Shown here one piece after another: positions 47,314-55,895 of a stretch of DNA of 64,000 nucleotides (position 1 is its first letter; each line of letters opens with the position of its first letter). The DNA comes from Mycolicibacter icosiumassiliensis (lineage in GTDB: Bacteria > Actinomycetota > Actinomycetes > Mycobacteriales > Mycobacteriaceae). The notes under the pieces are model-generated. The model was not told the DNA's origin. It did not search any database and saw nothing but the letters and a program-made list of their open reading frames with translations. A program made the position numbers and the translations under genes. The stretch covers positions 364,801 to 428,800 of the forward strand of contig NZ_LT546166.1 in assembly GCF_900078685.2 (NCBI RefSeq). The letters run 5' to 3'.

Positions 47314-48525
47314 ATGGCCGCGTCCACGACTGCGGGATCGGTGACTGCGGTGCAGCGCCGCCCCAAGGACCGCAAGGCGCAGATCGTCCGCGCCGCGGCC
47401 CGCGCATTCAGCGATCGCGGCTACCACGCGGTCGGGGTCGACGAGATCGCCGCCGAGGTCGGTATCTCCGGACCCGCGCTGTATCGGCACTTCGCAAACA
47501 AGTACGCGCTACTGGTCGCGACCGCCCAGTACACGGCAGAGATGCTGGTGAACGCCGCGCGATCCGCCGACGATCCGGGCCGTCCGGCGGCGGAGCGGTT
47601 GCGGGCGATTACCGCCGCGCTGATCGAGACCACGATCGGGACGCGGCGCGAGGGCGCGTTCTATCGGTGGGAACGGCGCTACCTGCAGTTGCCGGACCGC
47701 AAGGAGATCCGGGCCGGCTACGACGCGCTCAACGCCACGATTGCCGAACCTTTGGCGGTGCTGCGCCCGGAACTTCCCCAGGCCGACACCGCGATTTTGG
47801 CCGCGGCGGTCCTGAGCGTCATCGGCAGCATCTCCGCGCACCGAACGCGGCTGCCTGCCGGCGCACTTGCGGACCTGCTCGCAGAGCTGTGCTGGTCAGT
47901 GGTCACCGTCGAGCTGCCGCCGGCGCCGTCGGGCCCTGCGCCGCGACGACTGGAGCGGGGTCTGCCCAGCACGTCCAAGCGTGAACGGCTACTCGCCGAG
48001 GCCATCCGGATGTTCGGCCAGCGGGGCTTCTACGAAGTCAGCATCGAGGAGATCGGCACCGCCGCCGGACTGAACGGCTCCAGTGCCTATCGCTACTACC
48101 CGAGTAAGGCGGCCCTGCTGGCCGTCGCGTTCCATCGGGCCAGCGCCCGCGTGCTGATGGCCATCACCGATTCCCTGGCCGAGTCGACCAGCCCGCAGCA
48201 GGCGGCCCTTCGCATCGCCGAGCGCTATACGGCGCTCGCGTTCGCCGCGCCCGAGCTGATCAACATCTACTTCGCCGAGTTCGCCAACCTGCCCGAACCC
48301 GACCGGGTGCAGCTGCGCGGTCTGCAGCGGCAGAACGTCGACGAATGGGCACACCTGGTGAGTCAGGTCGGCGCAGGCGACACCGAAGCGGTGTTCCGTG
48401 TCCACGCGGCGCTTGCTCTCGTCGTCGATATAGGACGCCTGGTTAACTTTGACGATCGCGACGAACAGCGGTCCCGGATCCATGCCCTGATGGCGGCCGT
48501 GCTTTTCGGCGCCGGCGGTCGGTGA
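47314..48525 (+). CDS. Two-headed TetR-family regulator (two TetR modules in one chain)
   Basis: The product is 403 aa. The first TetR DNA-binding module is at about 20-66 (RKAQIVRAAARAFSDRGYHAVGVDEIAAEVGISGPALYRHFANKYALL). The second is at about 219-268 (RERLLAEAIRMFGQRGFYEVSIEEIGTAAGLNGSSAYRYYPSKAALL). Each is followed by its own helical ligand domain. It is a tandem fusion acting as a pseudo-dimer. It is divergent from the echA-fadD operon (79 bp between starts), so it should repress that operon in response to an acyl-CoA. ATG 47314 follows GGGGGTG. Confidence 0.87.
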   Translation: MAASTTAGSVTAVQRRPKDRKAQIVRAAARAFSDRGYHAVGVDEIAAEVGISGPALYRHFANKYALLVATAQYTAEMLVNAARSADDPGRPAAERLRAITAALIETTIGTRREGAFYRWERRYLQLPDRKEIRAGYDALNATIAEPLAVLRPELPQADTAILAAAVLSVIGSISAHRTRLPAGALADLLAELCWSVVTVELPPAPSGPAPRRLERGLPSTSKRERLLAEAIRMFGQRGFYEVSIEEIGTAAGLNGSSAYRYYPSKAALLAVAFHRASARVLMAITDSLAESTSPQQAALRIAERYTALAFAAPELINIYFAEFANLPEPDRVQLRGLQRQNVDEWAHLVSQVGAGDTEAVFRVHAALALVVDIGRLVNFDDRDEQRSRIHALMAAVLFGAGGR

Positions 48526-48557
48526 CTGCGGGCCGCCCCACTGGCTACGATCAAGCG

Positions 48558-48944
48558 ATGACTGCCGCACCATCAGGACAGCGAAGTGCCGCCACCGCCG
48601 CGCGGGGGCTGGCCGGGCTGCTGCTGGGCGTCGGGGCAGGACATTTCGTCTTCCCTCAGCCGTTCGACGCGATCGTTCCCCCGGAGTTGCCGGGCAGCGC
48701 CCGCATGTACACGTATGTGTCGGGGGTCGCCGAGCTGGTCATCGGCGCCCTGCTGTTGTTGCCGCGCACCCGGCGCAGGGCCGGGCTGGCCGCGGCCGCC
48801 CTGTTCGTTGCGGTGTACCCGGCGAATATCCACTCGGTCCGGTTGTTCTGGGCCAAACCCTGGTTTCGGGCGGGGGCGATCGCGCGCCTGCCGTTGCAGA
48901 TCCCGATGATTATCGCGGCGTTGCGGGTGTGGCGCGCCGGTTAA
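48558..48944 (+). CDS. DoxX-like small membrane protein
   Basis: The product is 128 aa with four hydrophobic segments (LAGLLLGVGAGHFVFPQPFDAI, SGVAELVIGALLLLPRTRRRAGLAAAALFVAVYPANIHSV and a C-terminal LPLQIPMIIAALRVW). This fits the DoxX/DoxD-like family. Role unknown; some relatives act in oxidative stress. It lies just after the TetR gene and converges with rpmE2. Confidence 0.78.
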   Translation: MTAAPSGQRSAATAARGLAGLLLGVGAGHFVFPQPFDAIVPPELPGSARMYTYVSGVAELVIGALLLLPRTRRRAGLAAAALFVAVYPANIHSVRLFWAKPWFRAGAIARLPLQIPMIIAALRVWRAG

Positions 48945-48984
48945 TCCGACCTGCCAACGGTGGATTCAGGAGGCATAGGTGGCC

Positions 48985-49245
48985 TCAGATCTGGCGCTGC
49001 CCGTAGCGGCGGCGGAACTTCTCCACCTGCCCCGCGGTGTCGACGATCCGGCTGTTGCCGGTCCAAAACGGGTGCGACGCCGCGCTGATCTCCACGATCA
49101 CCAGCGGGTAGCTGCGAGTGCCCGTCGGGGTGGGCCACTCGATGGTGCGGTCGCTGGTCACGGTGGAGCGGGTCAGGATCGTCTCCCCGGTGGTGGCGTC
49201 CTGGAAGACGACGGGATGGTAGTCGGGATGGATGCCGGGTTTCAT
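48985..49245 (-). CDS. rpmE2: 50S ribosomal protein L31 type B (zinc-free paralog)
   Basis: The product is 86 aa. [16 protein letters not shown] and [25 protein letters not shown] are typical of bL31B; the zinc-binding CxxC of type A is missing. Type B replaces the zinc form during zinc starvation, freeing zinc. The ATG overlaps the stop of the upstream cobW 3' fragment (ATGA), so it sits in the Zur-controlled leftward operon. Confidence 0.92.
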   Translation of the reverse strand: MKPGIHPDYHPVVFQDATTGETILTRSTVTSDRTIEWPTPTGTRSYPLVIVEISAASHPFWTGNSRIVDTAGQVEKFRRRYGQRQI

Positions 49246-49724
49246 CGCTGGTCTCCGTCTCGGGTGCGGTACAGGGAAATGTCTGCTGTGGCCGTTGGGA
49301 GTTCGTCGCACGGCTCCTGGTGATGGTCGCCGAACGGGTCGGGGTAGTCGGCCCACTGGTTCGGGCTGCGTAACTCGTCGTCGGTGAGCAGTGCGTCCGA
49401 CAGGGCCTCGCGGATCTGCTCGGGGCGGGCGCCGCAGATCAGGACCACCAGCGAGGTGTGTCGATCGCCGTAGCGGTGATCCCAGATCAGATCCGCGAAC
49501 GCATGCCGCTCCGGGGACACGCGGGCCGCCTCCTCGGCCGTCATCGCATGGACGACGACGAAGCCGGCATCCTGCAACGTCTCGGCCGTATTCGCGCGGA
49601 TCAGATCGTCATCCTCGACCAGCAGGATCGTCCGACCATCATGCAGTGTCTGCGTGGCTTGGACCGGCTGGGCCGGTTCTGCCTGTTGAGGCCGCGCAGC
49701 CGGGACGGTATTCTCCGTCGGCAT
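49242..49724 (-). pseudogene. cobW 3' part fused to a response-regulator receiver fragment
   Basis: The open frame is 160 codons. Residues about 1-25 are low-complexity. About 26-68 ([19 protein letters not shown] then [16 protein letters not shown]) is the N-terminal third of a receiver (REC) domain, including the acidic cluster but not the phosphorylated Asp. From [20 protein letters not shown] on it is the C-terminus of the CobW/Rv0106-like protein, ending in the typical [13 protein letters not shown]. The same stretch in M. tuberculosis Rv0106 as I recall it has no REC part. The frame is joined to the upstream cobW part by one shift near 49765-49772. Whether it is translated from 49724 is unknown. 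Confidence 0.7.
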
Positions 49725-50637
49725 CCGCCGTTGCCGTTGATTGGCAAGGACGTGGCGGAACTTCCGGGCCCGCGGAGGTGTGCAACCCCCCGCCCGCCGA
49801 CTCCAGCCAGATCGCCCGCTCGCCCCGGTTGGCCAACCACAGCCGCCCACGCGCCCGGATCACTCCGTCGAGCAGGGCATCGAGGGCCGTGTGCAGGCGC
49901 TGCGGGTGAAACGGTCGGCGGGCGTGGAATTCGATCAGCTCAACCGAGCCCTCGGCCCGCAGCGGCGGTTGACCGGCCAGCAGCGGGGCGTGTGGATCAT
50001 CGCCGCGACCGCGGCGCGCGCCCTCGTCGAGATGGGTTAGCGCCTGTTCCAGGCGTTCGGTGCCGACGGTGATGCGTGCCCGCGGCGCCAACCGGCGCAG
50101 CACCGCCAACGCAGTGGGGTCCGGGTCGAAAACCACGAGAGCATCGGCGGATTCGGCCTGGCCGACCACCACCTGCGCGATGGTGCGGCCGTCGTCGAGT
50201 TCGTCGTCGCCGAGCGCCTGCGGCAGCCACGCCGTGGCATCGAGACAGCTGACGACCGCAGCGACCGTCACATCGCGGCCGGCCGGGCCGTCGATGTATC
50301 CCGGTCCGACCCGGACCCGCACGTTGCGGATCGCCCAGCAGATGGGCTGCGGCTCCAGCCAGTGCGGCAGCTGAACGACGATGCGCTCAACGCCGGCGCG
50401 CCGGTGCAGCCGGCGCAACAGGACCAGCAGATCGTTGCGCAGCGTGCAGGACACGCAGCCGTGCGCCAACTCCAGGGCCAATGTCGTGGCAGCGGCTGTC
50501 GTGCTGATGGTTTCCCGCACCACCACGTGACCGTCCAGGCGGTAGGCGACGGTTACCGTGCCCGCCTTGACCTGCAAGGCTTTGGTCGCTGCGGCGGTGC
50601 CGTACTGCCCGGCCACCAGGATCACCGGAGTCCGCAT
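49639..50637 (-). pseudogene. CobW/Rv0106-like putative metal chaperone, frameshifted near the C-terminus
   Basis: The frame begins MRTPVILVAGQYG and follows Rv0106 for about 310 residues, with AHGCVSCTLRNDLLVLLRRLHRR, WLEPQPICWAI, ARRPFHPQRLH and RGRLWLANRGERAIWLESAGGG. The usual GKT of a GTP-binding loop is missing, as it is in Rv0106. After LHTSAG the frame reads unrelated residues and stops at 49639. Removing one C within GGGCCCGG (49765-49772) restores SAGRKFRHVLA and joins the downstream frame. ATG 50637 is 3 nt after AGGAGG. CobW proteins of this group are induced by zinc shortage through Zur and may deliver zinc. An assembly error is possible. Confidence 0.75.
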
Positions 50638-50648
50638 CATCCTCCTAT

Positions 50649-50663
50649 TGAAAATCATTGTCA
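50649..50663. promoter_or_regulatory. Zur-box-like operator facing cobW
   Basis: TGAAAATCATTGTCA is a near-palindrome centred between the cobW and rpmB starts. It resembles the mycobacterial zinc-uptake-regulator box (TGAAAATCATTTTCA type). It lies 11 bp upstream of the cobW start. Confidence 0.75.
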
Positions 50664-50703
50664 TTAAAGCCGTTCCTACGGTAGCCTTCAGCGCGTCGCT
50701 TGT

Positions 50704-50718
50704 CGACAATCGTTTTCA
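50704..50718. promoter_or_regulatory. Zur-box-like operator facing rpmB operon
   Basis: CGACAATCGTTTTCA matches the reverse complement of the box at 50649-50663 at 12 of 15 positions. Each of the two divergent genes therefore has a copy in the same orientation toward it. It lies 23 bp before the rpmB start. Confidence 0.7.
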
Positions 50719-50741
50719 ATAAGGCTTGAAGGGGAGTTCCG

Positions 50742-50978
50742 TTGTCTGCACGCTGCCAAGTCACCGGCCGGGTGCCCGGATTCGGGAATGCGGTGTCGCA
50801 CTCGCATCGCCGCACCCGGCGCCGCTGGTCGCCGAACATCCAGGTCAGGACCTACTACCTGCCCTCGCAAGACCGCCGGATCCGGCTACGGGTCAGCGCG
50901 AAGGGCATCAAGGTCATCGACCGTGACGGCATTGAGGCCGTGGTGGCCCGACTGCGGCGCGAAGGGCAGCGGATCTGA
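50742..50978 (+). CDS. rpmB: 50S ribosomal protein L28, zinc-free paralog
   Basis: The product is 78 aa: [29 protein letters not shown], then [31 protein letters not shown]. It matches the zinc-independent mycobacterial L28 (Rv2058c type) almost residue by residue. TTG start at 50742 with GGGGAG 5 nt upstream. The zinc CxxC pairs are absent. First gene of a four-gene operon rpmB-rpmG-rpsN-rpsR under the Zur-like box. Confidence 0.93.
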   Translation: MSARCQVTGRVPGFGNAVSHSHRRTRRRWSPNIQVRTYYLPSQDRRIRLRVSAKGIKVIDRDGIEAVVARLRREGQRI

Positions 50979-51142
50979 TGGCGCGCACCGACATTCGTCC
51001 CATTGTGAAACTGCGCTCTACCGCGGGCACCGGCTACACCTATGTCACCCGCAAGAACCGCCGCAACGACCCCGACCGCCTGGTGTTGCGCAAGTACGAT
51101 CCCGTCGTCCGTCGCCATGTCGACTTCCGGGAGGAGCGCTGA
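50978..51142 (+). CDS. rpmG: 50S ribosomal protein L33, zinc-free paralog
   Basis: The product is 54 aa, starting [20 protein letters not shown] and continuing with [22 protein letters not shown]. It has no Cys, as in zinc-independent L33. The ATG overlaps the rpmB stop by one base (TGATG). Confidence 0.93.
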   Translation: MARTDIRPIVKLRSTAGTGYTYVTRKNRRNDPDRLVLRKYDPVVRRHVDFREER

Positions 51143-51145
51143 GTC

Positions 51146-51451
51146 ATGGCCAAGAAATCCAAGATCGTGAAGAACGAGCAGCGCCGAGCGCTGGTGGCCC
51201 GCTATGCCGAGCGGCGCACTGAGCTCAAGGAAATCATTCGCTCGACGTCGAGCAGCCAGGAACAGCGACTGGCCGCCCAGCGCGCACTGGCTCGCCAACC
51301 GCGCGATGCTAGCCCGGTGCGGCTGCGCAACCGCGACAGCTCCGATGGGCGTCCCCGCGGCTATCTGCGCAAGTTCGGGCTGTCGCGCGTGCGGGTGCGC
51401 CAGCTGGCGCACGACGGCCACCTGCCCGGCGTCCGGAAAGCGAGCTGGTAG
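51146..51451 (+). CDS. rpsN: 30S ribosomal protein S14, zinc-free paralog
   Basis: The product is 101 aa: [63 protein letters not shown]. The longer S14 form without the CxxC-CxxC zinc site. Starts 3 bp after rpmG. Confidence 0.94.
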   Translation: MAKKSKIVKNEQRRALVARYAERRTELKEIIRSTSSSQEQRLAAQRALARQPRDASPVRLRNRDSSDGRPRGYLRKFGLSRVRVRQLAHDGHLPGVRKASW

Positions 51452-51718
51452 ATGACGGTCAAACCCAAAGGGCCGCGGCGTGTTCCACGGAGCCCGGCCA
51501 GGTCCGCGAAACCGAACCTGCTCGCCAAACTGGGCCTGACGGTGGTCGACTACAAAGACACCGCCACGCTGCGCATCTTCATCTCCCCGCGCGGCAAGAT
51601 CCGCGCACGGGACGTCACCGGACTCACCGTTCGTCAACAACGCCAGGTCGCGTGTGCCATCAAGAACGCCCGGGAGATGGCGCTGCTGCCATATCCGGGG
51701 CCCACGGCCGAGGGCTGA
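51452..51718 (+). CDS. rpsR: 30S ribosomal protein S18, zinc-free paralog
   Basis: The product is 88 aa: [74 protein letters not shown]. bS18 paralog with a single Cys. Starts at the base after the rpsN stop. Last gene of the zinc-starvation ribosomal operon. Confidence 0.93.
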   Translation: MTVKPKGPRRVPRSPARSAKPNLLAKLGLTVVDYKDTATLRIFISPRGKIRARDVTGLTVRQQRQVACAIKNAREMALLPYPGPTAEG

Positions 51719-51733
51719 CCGGCGCGCGCTGCG

Positions 51734-54550
51734 TTACGCCGGGTTACGTCTGGTGGGCCGGTCGTGGACGACGATCGGCCACCAGAACCAGCGGCCTGCC
51801 AAGGTCGCGACGGCCGGGATGACCAGGGACCGGATGAGCAGCGTGTCCAGCAGCAGTCCCAGGCCGACGGCGGTGCCGGTCTGGGCGATGTTGTGTGCGT
51901 AGCCGGCGAGCATCGCGAACATGGTGAAACCGAAGACCAGCCCGGCGGTGGTGACCACCCCGCCGGTGTTGACCATGGCGCGGATGATCCCGGTCTTGAT
52001 GCCGCCGCCGATCTCCTCTTTGAACCGCGCGACCAGCAGCATGTTGTAGTCGGCGCCCACCGCGACGAGAAAGACGAAGGAGACCGGGGCCACCGACCAG
52101 TGCAGCGGGTTGCCGATGATGTCCTGCCAGACGAAAGCGGTCAATCCCAGTGCCGCCAGATATGACAGTGCTACGGTCCCGATGACTGCGAGCGCTGCGA
52201 CCAGACTGCGCAGCAGGATCAGGATCACACAGAACACGAACGCGAACGCGGCAACCGCACTGGTGACGAAGTCTTCGCGCGCGAAGGCCTCAATGTTGAG
52301 CAGGGTGCCGCCCGGCCCACCGAGGCTCACGGTGCTGCCCGCCAGCGATGTCCCTTTGATCGCCTGCAGCGCGGCCGGGATGACTCTGGCGCTGACATCC
52401 ATGGCTTCGCGGCTGAACCCCTCCATCTCGGGGGTGACGACCATGCGCGTCATCGTGCCGTCGGGGGAGAAGAAGTACGGCATCGCGTTCTTGAACAGGG
52501 GATTGTCGAATGCCTGGCTGGGGAGGAAGAACCCGCCGTTGGGGTCGCCACCCGCGAAGCTCTGACTGAGTTCCTCGGTGAACGTGGTCATTTCGGCAAT
52601 CTGGGGAACGAGTGTCTGCAAGGTGGCGCGCACCGGGGCGGTCGCGGCGTTGACCTGTGCGGCGAAGTCCTTCAGGTCGGCGAGCTGGGTGGACAGTTCG
52701 GGCAGGGTGTGAGCGACCGAGCGTGTTCCGTCAGCCAGCCGGTTCACCAACCCATCGAAACGATGCAGGTCGTCGAAGAGGGAGAAGCTGGTGAGTGCGG
52801 CCCGGCAGGGGTCGTTGTCCCCGCAGTCGGGGATGGCATCGATGAACGTGCGCGCGGGTGCGGTGGCGTCGCGCAGCGAGTCCATCTTCGTAACGACGGC
52901 GCTGAGAACCGATTGGAGTTCGGTTGCGCTGCCGTTGATCTCGTCGCTGCCTGCGCGCCCGGTGTGCAGAGCCCGCTCAATTCCCTCGATGGTGAGTTGG
53001 AGTTGTCCCACCTGGCCGTTGAGGATGAGCAGGTCATCGGAGCGCCGGCTGAGCACGTCGGTCATCTGCGTCGCGCGTTGACCGAGGTAGCCCGCCTGGG
53101 AGGCCAGCGTGCCCTGCTCCAGCGGGGTGCCCAGGGGGCGGGTGATTCCCTGAACGTTGGAGATTCCGGGAATGGCCAGCACCGCATTGGCGATCTTGGC
53201 CAGGGCGATCATGTCCGACGGATTACGCATGTCGTGATCGGATTCGACAAGAAAAACGCTGGGGGACATGATGTTCGGCGGAAGGTGGCGGTCAGCCGCA
53301 GCGATACCCAGGTTGGCGGGCGAGTCACTGGGCTGGGCGATGCGCTCGTTATAGCTGGGATGAAACGTCGGCAGCACCAGCAGGGCCAGGCTCAGCACCG
53401 CCAGGGAACCCACCAGCACGGGTCCCGGCCAGCGCACCACGTAGGTGGCGATCCGGCGCCAGCGACGCAGCGAGCGCTGGCCGCGGGGTTCGAAGAAGCC
53501 GAACCGGCTGCCGATCGCGAGGGTGGCCGGCCCCAACGTCAGTGCGGCGGCGAGCGTGATGACGACCGCGATGGTGCACGGCAATCCCGAAGTGCTGAAG
53601 ATCGCCAGTCGGGTGAATGTCATGCAGGCGGTTGCCCCGGCTATGGTCAGCCCCGAGGCGATGATGATGTGTTGAACGCCCCGTAGCGCCGTGTAGTACG
53701 CGGTGGTCGGGTCTTCCCCGGCCCGGCGTGCCTCCTGGTAGCGGCCCAGCAGGAAGATGCCGTAGTCGATGCCGGCTCCCAGGACCATGACTGCCATCAG
53801 CGCTGAGGCGAAGATGGAGACGCCGATGATCTGGTGGCTTCCCAGCAGCGCGACCACCGGTCGGCCGACGCCGAGGCCGGCCCCGGCGACCAGCATCGGC
53901 ATCGCCACCGTGATCGGTGAGCGGTATACCCAAAACAGAATGGCGCCGACGAGCGCGCCGCAGGCGATCAGGAGCAACAGGATCGAGTCGTTGATCGACA
54001 CGAGTTCGTCGTTGACGACCGCTGACGGCCCGGTCAGATATGCCGTGATCCCCGGTGGCGGTGGGGTGGCGGCGATGATGTCGCGGACGGACTGGGTCGA
54101 GGCCATCGCCAGCGCGGTGCCCATGTTGCCGCTCAGATTGAGCAGTACGTAGGCGGCCTTGCCGTCGGCGCTCTCGTTCGCCGCGGCGAATTGGGGATCG
54201 GACCAGAGGTCCATTGCGGAGTTGACGTGCGTTGTGTCGGCATTGATCCGGTCCAGCAGCGTCGCGTAGTACCGGTGAGCGTCCGGGCCCAGGGGCTCGT
54301 CGCCTTCGAGGAGTAGGTAGACAAAGTTGTTGGTGCCGGCGCCGCCGAAATGCTCGCCCAGTTTCACGATGGCCTGCACTGAGGCGGCATCGTCGGGCAG
54401 AAACGACTTCGCATGCTCCTTGATGACCGTCTCCAATTGCGGGATGGCGAGATTGAGCACGCCGGCGGCGCCCAGCCACAGCACCATGATGGGTAGTGCG
54501 AACGTGTAGAGCAGCCGAGCAACCAGGGGCCGGCGGGCCGGCGTCGTCAT
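51734..54550 (-). CDS. MmpL-family RND lipid/siderophore transporter
   Basis: The product is 938 aa with two halves, each with one N-terminal helix, a large periplasmic domain and five helices. Conserved transport residues are visible in GAGIDYGIFLLGRYQEARR and GADYNMLLVARFKEEI. A coiled second periplasmic domain (about 480-640) is typical of the MmpL cluster that pairs with MmpS. These proteins move lipids, siderophores or drugs across the inner membrane by proton-motive force. ATG 54550 overlaps the mmpS stop (ATGA). Cargo unknown; not assigned to MmpL4/5 with certainty. Confidence 0.92.
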   Translation of the reverse strand: MTTPARRPLVARLLYTFALPIMVLWLGAAGVLNLAIPQLETVIKEHAKSFLPDDAASVQAIVKLGEHFGGAGTNNFVYLLLEGDEPLGPDAHRYYATLLDRINADTTHVNSAMDLWSDPQFAAANESADGKAAYVLLNLSGNMGTALAMASTQSVRDIIAATPPPPGITAYLTGPSAVVNDELVSINDSILLLLIACGALVGAILFWVYRSPITVAMPMLVAGAGLGVGRPVVALLGSHQIIGVSIFASALMAVMVLGAGIDYGIFLLGRYQEARRAGEDPTTAYYTALRGVQHIIIASGLTIAGATACMTFTRLAIFSTSGLPCTIAVVITLAAALTLGPATLAIGSRFGFFEPRGQRSLRRWRRIATYVVRWPGPVLVGSLAVLSLALLVLPTFHPSYNERIAQPSDSPANLGIAAADRHLPPNIMSPSVFLVESDHDMRNPSDMIALAKIANAVLAIPGISNVQGITRPLGTPLEQGTLASQAGYLGQRATQMTDVLSRRSDDLLILNGQVGQLQLTIEGIERALHTGRAGSDEINGSATELQSVLSAVVTKMDSLRDATAPARTFIDAIPDCGDNDPCRAALTSFSLFDDLHRFDGLVNRLADGTRSVAHTLPELSTQLADLKDFAAQVNAATAPVRATLQTLVPQIAEMTTFTEELSQSFAGGDPNGGFFLPSQAFDNPLFKNAMPYFFSPDGTMTRMVVTPEMEGFSREAMDVSARVIPAALQAIKGTSLAGSTVSLGGPGGTLLNIEAFAREDFVTSAVAAFAFVFCVILILLRSLVAALAVIGTVALSYLAALGLTAFVWQDIIGNPLHWSVAPVSFVFLVAVGADYNMLLVARFKEEIGGGIKTGIIRAMVNTGGVVTTAGLVFGFTMFAMLAGYAHNIAQTGTAVGLGLLLDTLLIRSLVIPAVATLAGRWFWWPIVVHDRPTRRNPA

Positions 54551-54954
54551 GCGACCGGCTCCTTGCATGCCACCGCCGACGACACCGATGACTGCTCGTC
54601 GCGGACCTGCCCGTCGACGACGACGCGACAGGACAGCGGTTCATTCTCGGACTGCGCCATCACACCGGTCGGGACGGTGATGTGTTGCGTCCGCAGCGTG
54701 GCCTGCCACGGCAGGGTGGCTGATACCTGGCGCACGGTGCCGTCGACGTCGAGGTAAGAGGCGAAGATCGCGGTGCCGGCAGGACCGTCTACGCGGTATT
54801 CGACGATCTTCTCTTTGAGTCGCCCGACCGTCGGCGGGCGCAGCGAATGTCCGACCGCAGGGTCGGGGATGTCGCTGAGCCTCAGGTGGGCGATGAACGC
54901 ACCGGTGGCGCCCAGTGTTGCGGCCACGACCAGATACACCCAGGCGGAACGCAT
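54547..54954 (-). CDS. MmpS-family membrane protein
   Basis: The product is 135 aa: one N-terminal transmembrane helix (about residues 5-24), then a beta-rich extracytoplasmic domain (VEYRVDGPAGTAIFASYLDVDGTVRQVSATLPW) with a Cys pair (CRVVVDGQV, VACKE). MmpS proteins assist the partner MmpL. Coupled to mmpL by ATGA and 1 bp from the upstream Ddn-like ORF. Confidence 0.9.
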   Translation of the reverse strand: MRSAWVYLVVAATLGATGAFIAHLRLSDIPDPAVGHSLRPPTVGRLKEKIVEYRVDGPAGTAIFASYLDVDGTVRQVSATLPWQATLRTQHITVPTGVMAQSENEPLSCRVVVDGQVRDEQSSVSSAVACKEPVA

Positions 54955-54955
54955 C

Positions 54956-55174
54956 TCACGCAGCGCCGTCGGTGAAGGTGACGGTGCGTGCGCGCGCGGC
55001 GACCGGAACGGGCCGCGTCTTGCCGGTCTTGCGGCCGGTGGTCTGCAGTTCGGTGGCCAGCGTGGTGCTGATGCCGATGCGGCCCAGTGCAGATACCAGG
55101 AGATTGGCGAGGTAGCGCCCCACTCGGCGCTCGACGCGGAATTTGCGTAGGGCTTGCTCGGCGCTTCGTGTCAT
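54956..55174 (-). CDS. Short Ddn-like (deazaflavin nitroreductase) protein, probably truncated
   Basis: The product is 72 aa. TELQTTGRKTGKTRPVPV resembles the start of the F420-binding barrel of Ddn-type nitroreductases, preceded by a helix (RRVGRYLANLLVSALGRIG). Full proteins are about 120-150 aa, so the C-terminal half is missing. It is the first gene of the mmpS-mmpL operon and could be a remnant that now carries the ribosome-binding site. Family call is tentative. Confidence 0.55.
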   Translation of the reverse strand: MTRSAEQALRKFRVERRVGRYLANLLVSALGRIGISTTLATELQTTGRKTGKTRPVPVAARARTVTFTDGAA

Positions 55175-55223
55175 GGCTGCTTTCCATCCCCTGCGCCGGG
55201 CGAACCAGCCTGGCGATCGTTGG

Positions 55224-55275
55224 TATACCGAATGGTCTACTTGTGTGCTGCGAGGCTAGTAGACTGATCGGTATA
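55224..55275. promoter_or_regulatory. Two TetR-type operators between tetR and the mmpS/mmpL operon
   Basis: TATACCGAATGGTCTA (55224-55239) and TAGACTGATCGGTATA (55260-55275) each fit TANACC-N4-GGTNTA palindromes, the second with one mismatch. They are also inverted copies of each other: 18-bp arms match at 15 positions. Centres are 36 bp apart. The location fits autoregulation plus control of the transporter operon by the TetR protein at 55310. Confidence 0.8.
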
Positions 55276-55309
55276 TCGCAACAATCGGGGGCCGGGAAAG
55301 GTGATGGTG

Positions 55310-55873
55310 ATGGCGGCGCGCGACCGGCTCATTGACAGCGCAATCGCGTTACTGCAGCGCAACGGTGTTGCGGGCACCGGGATCTCCGAACTGCTCGCGC
55401 ACAGCCGGGTTGCTCGTCGCTCGGTATATCTGAACTTCCCCGGCGGCAAAGCCGAACTCGTCGCCGACGCGGCGAGAACGGCGGGCCAGGCCGCATCCGG
55501 CATGATTCGGCGGTTGTTGGCCGAGGCGGACGCGGTGACCGCGGTCGAGGCGTTCATTGCGGTATGGAAGGACGCCTTGATCGGCAGCGACTTTCGTGCG
55601 GGCTGTCCGATCGTGGCCGCGGCGCTGGGAAGGTCCGAAGCTCCCGATGCCGCAGACGTGGCCGGCGCCGTGTTCGCCGACTGGGAGCGTCTGCTGACCG
55701 GCCGGCTCGAAGAGGCCGACGTCGAGCCCGAAACCGCGCAGCAGCTGGCCACCACCACTGTCGCGGCGGTTGAAGGCGCAGTAATCATGTCGTTGGCTGC
55801 AAAATCAGTGGCGCCCCTTCAGCGCACGGGACAGCTGCTGAAAGGGCTTGTCGCGCAGCATACGCGGCCCTAA
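55310..55873 (+). CDS. TetR-family repressor of the MmpS/MmpL operon
   Basis: The product is 187 aa. DNA-binding domain: RDRLIDSAIALLQRNGVAGTGISELLAHSRVARRSVYLNFPGGKAELV. The ligand domain with GCPIVAAALG and FADWERLLTGRL resembles LmrA/YxaF-type TetR proteins. ATG 55310 is 8 nt after GGGAAAGG; three earlier in-frame starts (55301-55307) are too close. Divergent from the mmpS/mmpL operon. Confidence 0.86.
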   Translation: MAARDRLIDSAIALLQRNGVAGTGISELLAHSRVARRSVYLNFPGGKAELVADAARTAGQAASGMIRRLLAEADAVTAVEAFIAVWKDALIGSDFRAGCPIVAAALGRSEAPDAADVAGAVFADWERLLTGRLEEADVEPETAQQLATTTVAAVEGAVIMSLAAKSVAPLQRTGQLLKGLVAQHTRP

Positions 55874-55895
55874 GTCGGACCGACGGCTTCGCGGC

